The notes beneath the pieces are model-generated. The model did no database searches, had not been told where the DNA came from, and worked only from the letters and a program-made list of their open reading frames with translations. Shown here in pieces: positions 16,842-25,687 of a DNA stretch of 64,000 bases (position 1 is its first letter; every line of letters begins with the position of its first letter). A program made the position numbers and the translations under genes. This stretch comes from Roseomonas xinghualingensis (GTDB taxonomy: Bacteria; Pseudomonadota; Alphaproteobacteria; Acetobacterales; Acetobacteraceae): the NCBI RefSeq assembly GCF_025791835.1, contig NZ_JAOXLP010000015.1:1-64000 (forward strand), written 5' to 3'.

Positions 16842-17531
16842 TCACCTCAGGGCCGATGCGATCGCGCGAAGATCGGGGTCGTCGCCCGCGCTGCCTGCGG
16901 CCATGCGGGCGATCTCGTGATTCTGCTGGATGCGCTCCGCCCCGCCCGGCCGGTCGAGCGCCGCAAGCAGGGCCGCCGCGGACGCCGCCTTTCCCTGCAG
17001 CAGCATGGAAAGGGCACGGTTGTTCGCCGCCGCCACATTGCCAGGCTCGATCGCCTGCACGGCCTCATAGCTGTGCTGGGCCTCGTCGTGGCGGCCGAGG
17101 AGGTCGAGCGCGATGCCCTGGCCATTCAGCGCCGCGATGTTGCGCGGCGCGCGCTCCAGCACCGTGCGGTACGCCGCCAGAGCCTCCTCTGCCTGGCCCA
17201 TGCTCAGGCGCAGGCGGGCCATTTCGGCCAGCAGTGGGCTACTACCGGGATTGCGGCGTAGCGCCTCCTCCAGCACGCCCCTGGCGTGGTCAGGCTTGGC
17301 GTTGGCCAGCAGGGCCCGCGCATAGCGCAGCTGCACCTCCGGATCGCCGGGGGCCTGCCCGGCAGCCGTGGCGTAGAGGGACAGCGCCACGTCGCCCTGA
17401 CCGGCCCTCTCCGCCACGGCCGCCACGCGCAGCCGCGTCGCCGCCTCGTCGCGGGCGCCCGTGGCGCAGCCGACGAGCAGGAGGGCGGAGAGGAAGAGGC
17501 CGGTCCAGGGATGGCAGGGAATGGGGCTCAT
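16842..17531 (-). CDS. tadD: TadD, TPR lipoprotein of the Flp/Tad pilus
   Basis: A 229-residue protein with a lipobox-type leader (LLVGCATG) and four to five tetratricopeptide repeats (for example LYATAAGQAPGDPEVQLRYA, AYRTVLERAPRNIAALNGQG, SYEAVQAIEPGNVAAANNRA). It matches TadD, an outer-membrane-anchored pilotin-like factor needed for assembly of the secretin or pilus. It is the last gene of the minus-strand tad operon and directly abuts tadC. Confidence 0.85.
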   Translation of the reverse strand: MSPIPCHPWTGLFLSALLLVGCATGARDEAATRLRVAAVAERAGQGDVALSLYATAAGQAPGDPEVQLRYARALLANAKPDHARGVLEEALRRNPGSSPLLAEMARLRLSMGQAEEALAAYRTVLERAPRNIAALNGQGIALDLLGRHDEAQHSYEAVQAIEPGNVAAANNRALSMLLQGKAASAAALLAALDRPGGAERIQQNHEIARMAAGSAGDDPDLRAIASALR

Positions 17532-18479
17532 CTAATGTCCCGACATTTGTTCGATGATCCGGATGGCGGACGGACCGATAAGCACGATGAACAGGCAGGG
17601 TAGGATGAAGAGGACCAGCGGCAACACCAGCAGGGCGGGAAGCCGCGCCGCGCGTTCCTCCATCCGGATCATCCGTTCCTGTCGCATCTCCGCTGCCAGC
17701 ACGCGCAGGGCCTGGGACAGCGGGGTGCCATAGCGGATGGTCTGAGACAGGGTGGCCGAAAGTCGCTGGAAGCTTTCCACCCCCGTGCGCTCGCCGAGGC
17801 GCGCCAGCGCGTCCCGGCGGTCCGGCAGCATGCGCAGCTCCTGGCTCAGCAGCGCCAGCTCCACCGCGATGGCGGGGCTGGAGAACTCCATCTCGCGCGC
17901 GACGCGCTCCACGGCGCTATCCAGCCCCAGCCCGGATTCGGCGCAGACGACCAGGAGGTCCAGCGCATCCGGCAGGCCGCGTTCCAGCGCGGTGACATAG
18001 GGTCCGCGCAGCGCCCGCACCACCCAGCCCGGCACCAGGATGCCCAGCACCACCCCGGCGGCGGGAAAGAGCAGCGTGCCCTGCCCGCCTCCGGCCAGCT
18101 TCGCCGCGAACCACCCCAGCACTGGCAGCAGCAGCAAGGCCACCAGCTTGATGCCGAGAAAGGTAGAGACGGCACGGTGTGGGTTGAAGCCGGCGGCCGC
18201 CACCGCGCGCTCCAGCCCCAGAAGGTCCCGTTCCGAGAACAGTGCCGTGCGCCGCAACACCTCGCCCAGCCGTTGCAGCGCCTGGATCAGCGGCCGGAGG
18301 GCATGACTGGCGGGGCGGGGCCCGGCGACGGAGGGGCGCGTCACCTGGCGGATGCGGGCACTGAAATCACGCTGCCGCGCCTCCCGGTGCAGCAGGAACA
18401 CCGCTGCGAGGGAGAGGAGCAGCGTACCGGCGCCGGCAATGCCGGCCAGGACGATGGGGGGGAGAGCGGACAGCGTCAT
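17532..18479 (-). CDS. tadC: TadC, inner-membrane GspF-like platform protein
   Basis: A 315-residue type II secretion F-domain protein. It has an N-terminal TM (VLAGIAGAGTLLLSLAAVFL), a central TM pair, and the T2SSF helical bundle (ALDLLVVCAESGLGLDSAVE, SATLSQTIRYGTPLSQALRV), then a C-terminal TM (LVLPLVLFILPCLFIVLIGP). With TadB it forms the heterodimeric platform over the TadA ATPase. Its ATG overlaps the tadB stop by four bases (ATGA), implying translational coupling. Confidence 0.92.
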   Translation of the reverse strand: MTLSALPPIVLAGIAGAGTLLLSLAAVFLLHREARQRDFSARIRQVTRPSVAGPRPASHALRPLIQALQRLGEVLRRTALFSERDLLGLERAVAAAGFNPHRAVSTFLGIKLVALLLLPVLGWFAAKLAGGGQGTLLFPAAGVVLGILVPGWVVRALRGPYVTALERGLPDALDLLVVCAESGLGLDSAVERVAREMEFSSPAIAVELALLSQELRMLPDRRDALARLGERTGVESFQRLSATLSQTIRYGTPLSQALRVLAAEMRQERMIRMEERAARLPALLVLPLVLFILPCLFIVLIGPSAIRIIEQMSGH

Positions 18480-19423
18480 TCGCTGGTGTTCTTGTGGATC
18501 AGCCAGCGGATAGTCAGCATCCCCATCCCCAGGAGGGTGAGCGCGGTCATCAGCAGGCCCTGTCCCATGGGCGTGTTGAAGAAGATGTTGAGGTAGCCGG
18601 GCTGCAGGAAGGAGAGGCCCAGCCCTGCCAGGAACGGAAGCACGCCCAGGATGAGCGCCGACATGCGGGCCTCGGAGGCCAGGGCCCGGGCGCGGCTGCG
18701 CATGGCCACCCGCTTGCGCACCATATCGGCGAGCGTGTCGAGCGAGCCGGTCAGGCTACCGCCAGTCTGCGCCTGAAGGCCGATCATGACGGAGAAGAAT
18801 GCGTACTCGGCCAGGCGCGTGCGTTCGTAGAGCGTCCAGAGCGCCGTTTCGGCAGGGCGGCCGATGGCGATCTCGCCGACGATACGGCCGAAGGCTTCGC
18901 GCGTAGGCGACGGCATCTCCCGCGCGACGCTGCGCAGCGCCTCGGTCATCGGCAGGCCAGCACGCAGGCTGCGCACGATGATGCCGAGCGCGTCCGGCAG
19001 CTGCCGGAACAGGGCGCCCGTGTAGCGGCGGCTTTGCCAGAGAAACAGGCTGCGGATGGTCAGGGCGGCGGTGGCGAGCCCTCCGGCGGTGCCGATCGCC
19101 GGCCCCAGGTAGCTGTCGATGCGCGAATAGCCGAGCAGGCCGGCCGCGATGCCCGCGAGCAGGACCAGCGGCCAGGGGATGCTGTGCTCTGCCGGGTTGT
19201 CGGGGTTGTAGGCAACCAGCCGCAGGACGCGCCGCAGCAGCGGGTTCTGCGACCGTTGCACGACGCGGATATTCGGGTGAGCCGCAGCCGGCATTGCGGC
19301 CACAGGCAGCGCCCCCGCGCCGCGGATGCGCGCGCGGAGCCTGGCCTGCGCGCCGCCGCGGACCACCAGAGCTGCCGCGGCGCAGAGCATGGCGGCCATG
19401 GCAAGGAGCATGGCCGGCATCAT
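18476..19423 (-). CDS. tadB: TadB, inner-membrane GspF-like platform protein
   Basis: A 315-residue paralogue of TadC: an N-terminal TM (MLLAMAAMLCAAAALVV), two central TMs, the F domain (FRQLPDALGIIVRSLRAGLP, FFSVMIGLQAQTGGSLTGSL) and a C-terminal TM pair. I place the start at 19423 because that ATG overlaps the tadA stop (ATGA), as elsewhere in this operon. The longer frame would begin inside tadA. Confidence 0.92.
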   Translation of the reverse strand: MMPAMLLAMAAMLCAAAALVVRGGAQARLRARIRGAGALPVAAMPAAAHPNIRVVQRSQNPLLRRVLRLVAYNPDNPAEHSIPWPLVLLAGIAAGLLGYSRIDSYLGPAIGTAGGLATAALTIRSLFLWQSRRYTGALFRQLPDALGIIVRSLRAGLPMTEALRSVAREMPSPTREAFGRIVGEIAIGRPAETALWTLYERTRLAEYAFFSVMIGLQAQTGGSLTGSLDTLADMVRKRVAMRSRARALASEARMSALILGVLPFLAGLGLSFLQPGYLNIFFNTPMGQGLLMTALTLLGMGMLTIRWLIHKNTSE

Positions 19424-20769
19424 GCGGGCAGCTCTTGCACCGCATCCATCCACGCCCGCTCCAGGCCGAAATAGCGCAGCTTCTCCGAGAAGCTGGGGCG
19501 CGTGCGGCTACTGACGTAGCGGCCCAGCAGCCTGCCGGTCGCGTCCTCGCCCTCGAAGTCGTAGGTGAAGACATCGTTCATCGTGATGACGTCCCCCTCC
19601 AACCCACAGATGTCGGAGACCTGCGAGACGCGGCGCACACCGTCGCGCATCCGCTCCACCTGAATGACGAGATCCACCGCATTGGCGATCTGCGTGCGGA
19701 TGGCGCGCTGCGGCAGCGACATGCTGCCCATCTGCACCATGTTCTCGATACGGGTCGCGGCATCGCGCGCGGTGTTCGCATGGACGGTGCAGATCGAGCC
19801 ATCATGGCCTGTGTTCATGGCCTGCAGCATGTCGAAGGCCTCGGCGCCGCGGACCTCGCCGACGATGATGCGATCGGGGCGCATTCGGAGCGCGTTCTTC
19901 ATCAGGTCGCGCTGGCCGATCTCCCCCTTGCCCTCCAGGTTTGGGGGCCGCGTCTCCAACCGCACCACATGAGGCTGCTGAAGCTGCAGCTCGGCGGCGT
20001 CCTCGATGGTGACGATGCGCTCCTCATGGTCGATCAGCCGGCTCAGCGCGTTCATCATCGTGGTCTTGCCGGAGCCGGTGCCGCCGGAAACGACGATGTT
20101 GAGGCGGCAGCGCGCTGCGATCTCCAGCACGCGGGCCACCGGTGGGATCATGCTGCCATTCGCCACCATCGCGGCGAAGTCGATCTTCTTCTTCGAGAAC
20201 TTGCGGATGGACAGGCAGGGCCCGTCCAGCGCCAATGGCGGAAAGACGACGTTGACACGGCTGCCATCAGCAAGACGGCAATCCAGCAGCGGGCTGGATT
20301 CGTCCACCCGGCGGCCGACGGCGGCTGCCATCTTCTGGGCGATGTTCGCCACCTGCGCCGCGTCCCGGAAGCGTACGTCGCACGGGCGCATCTTGCCCCG
20401 GACCTCGATGAACACCCTGTCGGGGCCATTCACCATGATGTCGCTGATGCTGTCATCCTGAAGCAGCGGCTCAAGCGGCCCATAGCCCACCATGTCATGC
20501 GTCAGCTCCTCGGCGAGCTGCGCCTGCTCGCGCGCCGAGAGCTCCAGCCGCTCGCGCCCTGCCAGTTCGTGCACCAGCGCTTCGAGCTGGCCACGCAGGA
20601 CCGGCGCGGGCAACTCGGCGGCGACCACGGGGTCCACCCGGTTCAGCACCTGCGTCCGCAGGCGGAAGAACGGCGCCTCGCGCGCGGCTGGGCGTTCCGG
20701 CACGGTGTCCACGCTCCCGGCGGGTGCGGAAGAGGCCGCGAACTCGGTGCGGCGACCAAAGGATTTCAT
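19420..20769 (-). CDS. tadA: TadA/CpaF secretion ATPase
   Basis: A 449-residue hexameric ATPase that powers Flp pilus assembly. The N-terminal domain has [20 protein letters not shown] and VFIEVRGKM. The Walker A is [15 protein letters not shown], the Asp box [12 protein letters not shown], Walker [17 protein letters not shown], and the His box [14 protein letters not shown]. The ATG at 20769 overlaps the tadZ stop as ATGA and has GGAGGCGCCG in front. A GTG at 20781 is less likely. Confidence 0.95.
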   Translation of the reverse strand: MKSFGRRTEFAASSAPAGSVDTVPERPAAREAPFFRLRTQVLNRVDPVVAAELPAPVLRGQLEALVHELAGRERLELSAREQAQLAEELTHDMVGYGPLEPLLQDDSISDIMVNGPDRVFIEVRGKMRPCDVRFRDAAQVANIAQKMAAAVGRRVDESSPLLDCRLADGSRVNVVFPPLALDGPCLSIRKFSKKKIDFAAMVANGSMIPPVARVLEIAARCRLNIVVSGGTGSGKTTMMNALSRLIDHEERIVTIEDAAELQLQQPHVVRLETRPPNLEGKGEIGQRDLMKNALRMRPDRIIVGEVRGAEAFDMLQAMNTGHDGSICTVHANTARDAATRIENMVQMGSMSLPQRAIRTQIANAVDLVIQVERMRDGVRRVSQVSDICGLEGDVITMNDVFTYDFEGEDATGRLLGRYVSSRTRPSFSEKLRYFGLERAWMDAVQELPA

Positions 20770-21992
20770 CGGCGCCTCCACAGTCGCACAAGATGGCGCA
20801 GCCCGCCGGCCGTCACCCCGGTCTCGTTGCCGGAGATCTCCCGGGCTAGCGGCGCCAGGGCGCGGCGAAAGGCCGTGCTGTCATGCAGCGCGGGGCGACC
20901 GAGATTCATGGCCTTCGGCAACTGCCCCGGTAGGTCGGGGATAATGATATCGGGCATCCCGCCCAGCCCTTCGGACACCAGCGCGTTGCCGAGCGCGCCG
21001 CGCATGCCAGCGCGGTTGAGCACGACCATCGGCGCAGAGCCGCCGGCCAGCGCCGCCACCATGCGCCGGCCGGCGCCCACGTCGCGGATACTCGCCACAT
21101 CCGGACCCATGACGAGGATACGGTGCCGTGCCAGCGAGAGGACGCGTCGCTCCGGCACGCCAGGCGGGATGGGCATGTCCACGACGATGGCGTTGAAGCG
21201 GGTGCGTAGCAGCTCGAGAACACGGTCGATGCCTTCTTCTGTCGCGGCGGGTGCCGCCTCCAGCGGTTCCTCGGCGGCGATGAGGCGCAGCCGGTCCGAG
21301 ATGGGGATGGCGACGCGGTCCAGGAAAAGCGCGTCCACGCGCTGCGGCTCCTCCAGCGCCACGCGTAGCCCGGCCCCGGGCCGCACGCCGAAGGCTAGCG
21401 CCGTGCTGCCGCCGCGCAGGTGCAGGTCCAGCAGCGCGACGTGGCCGCGTGTCGCCTCCGACAGGTGCAGGGCGAGGTTCACGGCGATGGTGGTCGCGCC
21501 GACGCCGCCCCGCACGCCGCCGACCGCGATGATGTGGCCGCCGCGCGGCGTCGCGGTGCCGGCACCCTCACCTGCGGCAAGGAGTTGGGCGAGCGGCGGC
21601 CCGAAGAGGCGGCTGACATTGTCGCGGGTCAGCGGCTTGTAGATGTATTCCTCGACGCCGAGATCGCGCGTGATCTCACGATAGAAGCTGAGGTCGGCCC
21701 GGTCGCCCACCACCAGCACGCGCACATCCGGCGCGCAGACCGCCGCCAGCTGGTCCAGAGCCACGCCGGGGTCCTCGGTGTTCGAGATGTCCACGATCAG
21801 GAGGCGCGGGGTGGGTTCACGCTCCAGGGCGCGAACCGCCGTCCTCACGTTGCCGCGCCGCACGGGCACCGCATCCGCCCACTCCGCCAGTCCACCGCGA
21901 AGGGCGGCCTCGCTCTCGTCATCCGCCAGGAAGGCGAGCACGACCGGGCGCTCATCCGGCGCCGTGCTCCTCGCCGTGTCAGCGGCCGGCAT
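20766..21992 (-). CDS. tadZ: TadZ/CpaE, MinD-like pilus localisation ATPase
   Basis: A 408-residue protein. It has an atypical receiver-like domain (VVLAFLADDESEAALRGGL; LLIVDISNTEDP; RVLVVGDRADLSFYREI) and then a MinD/ParA-type domain with a deviant Walker A lacking the usual Lys (VGGVRGGVGATTIAVNLA) and FNAIVVDMPIPPG as Walker B. TadZ family members mark the cell pole for pilus assembly. GGGGGAGCAA precedes the ATG at 21992. It overlaps the 3' end of the small CpaD-like gene by 14 bases. Confidence 0.9.
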   Translation of the reverse strand: MPAADTARSTAPDERPVVLAFLADDESEAALRGGLAEWADAVPVRRGNVRTAVRALEREPTPRLLIVDISNTEDPGVALDQLAAVCAPDVRVLVVGDRADLSFYREITRDLGVEEYIYKPLTRDNVSRLFGPPLAQLLAAGEGAGTATPRGGHIIAVGGVRGGVGATTIAVNLALHLSEATRGHVALLDLHLRGGSTALAFGVRPGAGLRVALEEPQRVDALFLDRVAIPISDRLRLIAAEEPLEAAPAATEEGIDRVLELLRTRFNAIVVDMPIPPGVPERRVLSLARHRILVMGPDVASIRDVGAGRRMVAALAGGSAPMVVLNRAGMRGALGNALVSEGLGGMPDIIIPDLPGQLPKAMNLGRPALHDSTAFRRALAPLAREISGNETGVTAGGLRHLVRLWRRR

Positions 21993-22251
21993 TTGCTCCC
22001 CCCTGGGAACCGCGCGCGTCCAACAACGGGCGCAACTTGTCCTCGCGCAGCCGCTGCGCCGCGGCAGCCGCGGTGTCGCCGCGGCTGCCCACGGCGCCGG
22101 TGCCGCGCCCGGCATGCGCCGGATCGGCGAGCATGGCGCGGAGGTTCCGGTCGTTCAGCCCGGTCGCCTGCCAAGTGCCGGGGCGGTCAACCGCCTCGGG
22201 GCCGCAGCTGGCCAGGAGCAGGGCGGAGGTCAGAAGGACGCGTGCGGTCAT
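21979..22251 (-). CDS. Small CpaD-like lipoprotein of the Tad locus
   Basis: A 90-residue protein with a clear lipoprotein leader (MTARVLLTSALLLASCG). The body contains NLRAMLADPAHAGRGTGAVG, which resembles the conserved NLxAMVADPRDLxRGRG element of CpaD, followed by a short basic tail. Full CpaD is about twice as long and also carries a peptidoglycan-binding region, which is missing here. The position between cpaC and tadZ is that of cpaD. It is probably a minimal outer-membrane partner of the secretin. Confidence 0.7.
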   Translation of the reverse strand: MTARVLLTSALLLASCGPEAVDRPGTWQATGLNDRNLRAMLADPAHAGRGTGAVGSRGDTAAAAAQRLREDKLRPLLDARGSQGGANAGR

Positions 22252-22255
22252 GGTG

Positions 22256-23776
22256 CTATTCCAGCATGAAGCCGGCATCGACCGGACGGCTCAGCGCCGG
22301 CATCGGCGGCACGCCACGGGCGATCTGGCGCTGCCGCAGCACGCGGTCCAGGTCGGTCGCGGGGCGGAAGCCGTCCACCGGGGTGGCCAGCGCCCCCGGA
22401 TCGGAGACGGGGCGCACGACATAGGGCGTGACGATGATGACCAGTTCGCTCTCGTTCCGCTGGAACCGGTCGGACCGGAACAGAGGTCCCAGCACCGGCA
22501 GGTCGCCGAGGCCGGCGACACCCTGCCCGACCTGCGTGGTGCTCCGCTGCAGCAGCCCGGCGATGGCAAAGCTCTGCCCGCTGCCGAGTTCCACCGTCGT
22601 CTCGGCCCGGCGCACGGTGAGCGCCGGGATCTGCACCGTGCCGCCGCTGATCGGTACGCTGATGGCGCCAGCCTGGGACAGCTCGCTCACCTCCGGGCGG
22701 ACGCGCAGGTTTATCCGGTCAGCGGAGAGCACCGTTGGCACGAAGGAAAGGCTGACGCCGAAAGGCTTGAACTCGATCGAAACCTGGCCCGTGACGTTGG
22801 CGGCCACGGGAAGCGGGAATTCGCCGCCCGCGAGGAAGCTCGCCGTCTCGCCCGACTGGGCCGTGAGGTTGGGCTCGGCGAGGATGGTGATCAGCTGGTC
22901 GGCGGCCAGCGCATCGATGACCGCATTGATGTCGAGGCGGTTGGTCTGCACGCCGGCCCCGATCCGCGCGGGCGCGACGCCACTGGCCAGGGACCCGGCG
23001 GCTGAGCTGATGGCCCCCGCCACCGTGTTCGCCGCAGCGCCGCTCCGCAGACCGAAGGCGAAGCTGCCGACCGAGCCGATGGCCTGCCAGTTCAGCCCCA
23101 GTTCGCGCGTGATCTGACGCGAGATCTCGGCGATGCGGACGCGCACGTTCACCTGCGTGCTGCCGAGCACGCGTATCTCGTTCGCCACTGGCCGACCCTC
23201 CCCACCGAAGGCGCCAGCCAGCGCCACGGCACGCTGGGCCTCCGCAGGGGTCGAAACCGTACCCTCCAGCACGATGGAGGAGGCAGTGACGCGGGCACGA
23301 AGTCCGCGCGCGCCGGGCAATGCGTCGCGCAGCGCCGCCTCCAGGGCTGCCGTGTTCACGGCCACCATGGGCGCACCACCAGGCGTGGCCGGGATGACGG
23401 CCGGCATGCCGTTGCCCGCGGCCGGTCCCACCGTGCCGCGCACGGTGATGTCGAATTGCGCGACGAGGGTTCCGTCAGCTGCCGTCGCGACGAGGGTGGT
23501 CCGCCCTTCAGCAACACCCATGACGAACAGGGAGGTGGGCGAGGTAGGCTGGACGCGGGCGATCCGGGGATCGGCCGCGATCACGGTGGCGGCGGGGCGT
23601 GGCAGGTTAAGCAGTTGGCCTGTTCCGGCTTCCAGTCGCGCAGAGGCGATGAAAGGCCCTGCGGGAGCAGGCGCCGGGGCGGCGGGGGATGTCGGCGAAG
23701 TCTGGGCGCGGGCACTGACGGCGCAGGACGCGGCCAGGGCCGCGCCCAGCAGGAATGGCAGCATGGAAGACTTCAC
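22256..23776 (-). CDS. cpaC: CpaC/RcpA secretin of the Flp pilus
   Basis: A 506-residue outer-membrane secretin. It has a signal peptide (LPFLLGAALAASCAVSARAQ), an N-terminal pilus-assembly domain (RLEAGTGQLLNLPRPAATVI; VFVMG-like FVMGVAEGRTTLVA), a BON-like domain (VTASSIVLEGTVSTPAEAQR) and the secretin domain (LAEPNLTAQSGETASFLAGG; INLRVRPEVSEL; LPVLGPLFRSDRF). The GTG at 23776 overlaps the cpaB stop (GTGA) and provides the Lys of the leader. An ATG at 23764, with GGTGAAG upstream, is an alternative. Confidence 0.92.
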   Translation of the reverse strand: MKSSMLPFLLGAALAASCAVSARAQTSPTSPAAPAPAPAGPFIASARLEAGTGQLLNLPRPAATVIAADPRIARVQPTSPTSLFVMGVAEGRTTLVATAADGTLVAQFDITVRGTVGPAAGNGMPAVIPATPGGAPMVAVNTAALEAALRDALPGARGLRARVTASSIVLEGTVSTPAEAQRAVALAGAFGGEGRPVANEIRVLGSTQVNVRVRIAEISRQITRELGLNWQAIGSVGSFAFGLRSGAAANTVAGAISSAAGSLASGVAPARIGAGVQTNRLDINAVIDALAADQLITILAEPNLTAQSGETASFLAGGEFPLPVAANVTGQVSIEFKPFGVSLSFVPTVLSADRINLRVRPEVSELSQAGAISVPISGGTVQIPALTVRRAETTVELGSGQSFAIAGLLQRSTTQVGQGVAGLGDLPVLGPLFRSDRFQRNESELVIIVTPYVVRPVSDPGALATPVDGFRPATDLDRVLRQRQIARGVPPMPALSRPVDAGFMLE

Positions 23777-24615
23777 CGGAAGGTGACGTCCTGCGCGTCG
23801 CTGCCTTGGATCACCTTCATACGGACGCTGGACTCCTGGCCAGGTTGAGCGAGGGCGCTGGAGACATCGGCGCCGAAGACGGCGGTACGGGCGGCCGGCT
23901 CGCCGCCGGCTGCATCCTGCATGGAGCGGACGGTGACGGACAGACGCCCGAGCCGGCCCGCCACAGCGACGCGCTCCGCTTCATGCGCGGTGACCTCCAG
24001 CGTTAGCGTGCGGGCCACATCGGGGGAAGGGGCCGGACCGCCGGCGCCCTGGGTCAGCCGTTGGTCCACGGCAATGACACGGATGTCGGTCAGCACCGTC
24101 TCAGCCACCACGCGCCGATCCGGCGTGGCCTGGGCGGCGGCGAATTCCTGGGTGAGGATTAGGTCCACCTGATCGCCGGGCCAGATGAGCCCGGCCGTGC
24201 CGGTCACGGCATCGACACCCACCGAGATGGCGCGCGCGCCCGGCCGCAGCACGGCGGCAAGGAAGCCGCGGTCGCGCGGGCGCAGCACGTCAGCGGGGGA
24301 CAGGGGGGAGCCCGCATCGTGATAGACGCGCAGCATGGCACCGCGCAGTTCGGCGCGCTGCTCGGGGGAGTCGGACAGCGACTGCTTCGGAACCTCTTCG
24401 GGTGCGACTTCCCGCACGGCGACATCTTCCTCCTTCAGCAGCGATCCCGCGGGGAGCGGCCGGGCCGCGACGAGGAGCCGGATGCGGGCCGGCGGCGGCG
24501 GAGCGGCCTCGGCGGCAGCGATGGGACGCGGGGCAGGTGGTTGCACAGCCTGCCACGCGACGAGCCCGAGGCCCGACGCACTGAGCAGCAGGACAAGAAC
24601 CAGAAGCAGGCGCAT
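23773..24615 (-). CDS. cpaB: CpaB/RcpC pilus assembly protein
   Basis: A 280-residue protein with an N-terminal TM or signal anchor (LLLVLVLLLSASGLGLVAWQ) and an SAF domain (IRLLVAARPLPAGSLLKEED), then the RcpC/CpaB region (RGFLAAVLRPGARAISVGVD and LIWPGDQVDLILT). It is a periplasmic component that links the secretin to peptidoglycan and the inner-membrane machine. It follows tadV by 15 bases. Confidence 0.92.
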   Translation of the reverse strand: MRLLLVLVLLLSASGLGLVAWQAVQPPAPRPIAAAEAAPPPPARIRLLVAARPLPAGSLLKEEDVAVREVAPEEVPKQSLSDSPEQRAELRGAMLRVYHDAGSPLSPADVLRPRDRGFLAAVLRPGARAISVGVDAVTGTAGLIWPGDQVDLILTQEFAAAQATPDRRVVAETVLTDIRVIAVDQRLTQGAGGPAPSPDVARTLTLEVTAHEAERVAVAGRLGRLSVTVRSMQDAAGGEPAARTAVFGADVSSALAQPGQESSVRMKVIQGSDAQDVTFR

Positions 24616-24630
24616 GGCCGTACCTTTACG

Positions 24631-25137
24631 TTAAGCCCGTTGCAGCAGGATCATGGCAGCGCCCAGCGCGATGGCGATGCCATAGGGCAGGGGGCCGCGG
24701 CGGCGTATGCGCCAGGCCTCGACATGGGCGACACGTCGCAGCAGGCCGGGCGCGGCGGGACGTGCAGGTTGTGCTGGCAGCAGCCATGAAAGCAGCAGAT
24801 AAAGGAGAGCGAGCACGCCGCCTGCCATCGCGGTGACGACGACGAAGTGCCAGATTTCGGGTGCCGTCATGCCGAGTGCGAGAGCGGCCATCAGCTTGAC
24901 GTCGCCACCGCCAAGGGCACCGCGCGCGAAAAGAAAGAGCAGCACGGCGAAGAGCGCCGTGGCAGCCATCAGGGAGAAGACCACGCCATGCGGTTGAAGA
25001 ACCAGGTTGGAGGCGAGGCCGGTCAGGGCCAGTAGAAGACTGGCGGCATCGGGAATGGTACGGGTCGCGACGTCACGCCAGGCGACAACTGCCAGCAGGG
25101 GGATGGAGGCGGAAAGAAGCGCCGCTGAAACATCCAT
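24631..25137 (-). CDS. cpaA: TadV/CpaA prepilin peptidase
   Basis: A 168-residue type IV prepilin peptidase of the short Tad class (peptidase A24). The two catalytic aspartates are in WRDVATRTIPD and in FARGALGGGDVKLMAAL. About five TMs follow. The start at 25137 gives MDVSAALLSASIPLLAVVAW with a normal first TM; the longer frame adds a non-membrane leader from the intergenic region. It cleaves the Flp pilin encoded immediately upstream. Confidence 0.9.
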   Translation of the reverse strand: MDVSAALLSASIPLLAVVAWRDVATRTIPDAASLLLALTGLASNLVLQPHGVVFSLMAATALFAVLLFLFARGALGGGDVKLMAALALGMTAPEIWHFVVVTAMAGGVLALLYLLLSWLLPAQPARPAAPGLLRRVAHVEAWRIRRRGPLPYGIAIALGAAMILLQRA

Positions 25138-25231
25138 AATTCTGCCAAGGCCACCGAGGCTAAGGGAACTGCAAAACCAAGACCGTTCCAATCGCAACGA
25201 GATGCGCCGGCAGAGCCGGCGCAATCTGACG

Positions 25232-25426
25232 TCAATCGGCGGCACCGGCACGGGTAACAGTAGTGGTGATCTCGGTGAACTTTGCCGAGATTTGGTCACC
25301 GAGGCCACCAACAACCCCGGCGACGGCCACAACCATCACAGCGGCGATCACGCCGTACTCCAGGGCGGTCACGCCCTTCCGGTCGGCCTTGAGGTTGGCG
25401 AGTAGAGCAAAAGCCTGACCCATCAT
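25232..25426 (-). CDS. flp: Flp-type major pilin
   Basis: A 64-residue Flp/Fap pilin. The processing site is RKG|VTALEYGVIAA: cleavage after Gly leaves Val at +1, Glu at +5 and Tyr at +6, the Flp signature, followed by a hydrophobic helix (VIAAVMVVAVAGVVGGLG) and a short polar tail. GGAG sits seven bases before the first of two adjacent ATGs (25426), so I start there. First gene of the minus-strand tad operon and probably its most abundant product. Confidence 0.93.
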   Translation of the reverse strand: MMGQAFALLANLKADRKGVTALEYGVIAAVMVVAVAGVVGGLGDQISAKFTEITTTVTRAGAAD

Positions 25427-25525
25427 GGGTTCAACTCCGATGCGTAAGCCGGGCATAGACCAGCTGCCGCACGACCATCGCGCGAACTTCAGGTCACGAA
25501 CCACTCGTCCCGGTAGCGAAAATGT

Positions 25526-25575
25526 GATTAACTAATCGGCATCATCAACCGCAAGTTGTTTTTCTGTTAACAGAA
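25526..25575. promoter_or_regulatory. AT-rich divergent control region of the tad locus with two palindromes
   Basis: Between flp (minus) and tadG (plus), GATTA-AC-TAATC at 25526-25537 and the perfect 14-bp palindrome TTCTGTTAACAGAA at 25562-25575 stand in an A+T-rich patch within G+C-rich DNA. The placement suits an operator that controls both arms of the pilus locus. The regulator is not in the window. Confidence 0.45.
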
Positions 25576-25687
25576 CAGGAATGCAGTCACAGCATACCAA
25601 CCGGCGGTTGCGGTCGGGCACATAGTGCCTGCCGTGGGGAGCCCGCATCCCTGAGACCCCTCCCCGCAAGACAGATTCCACTCGCCA

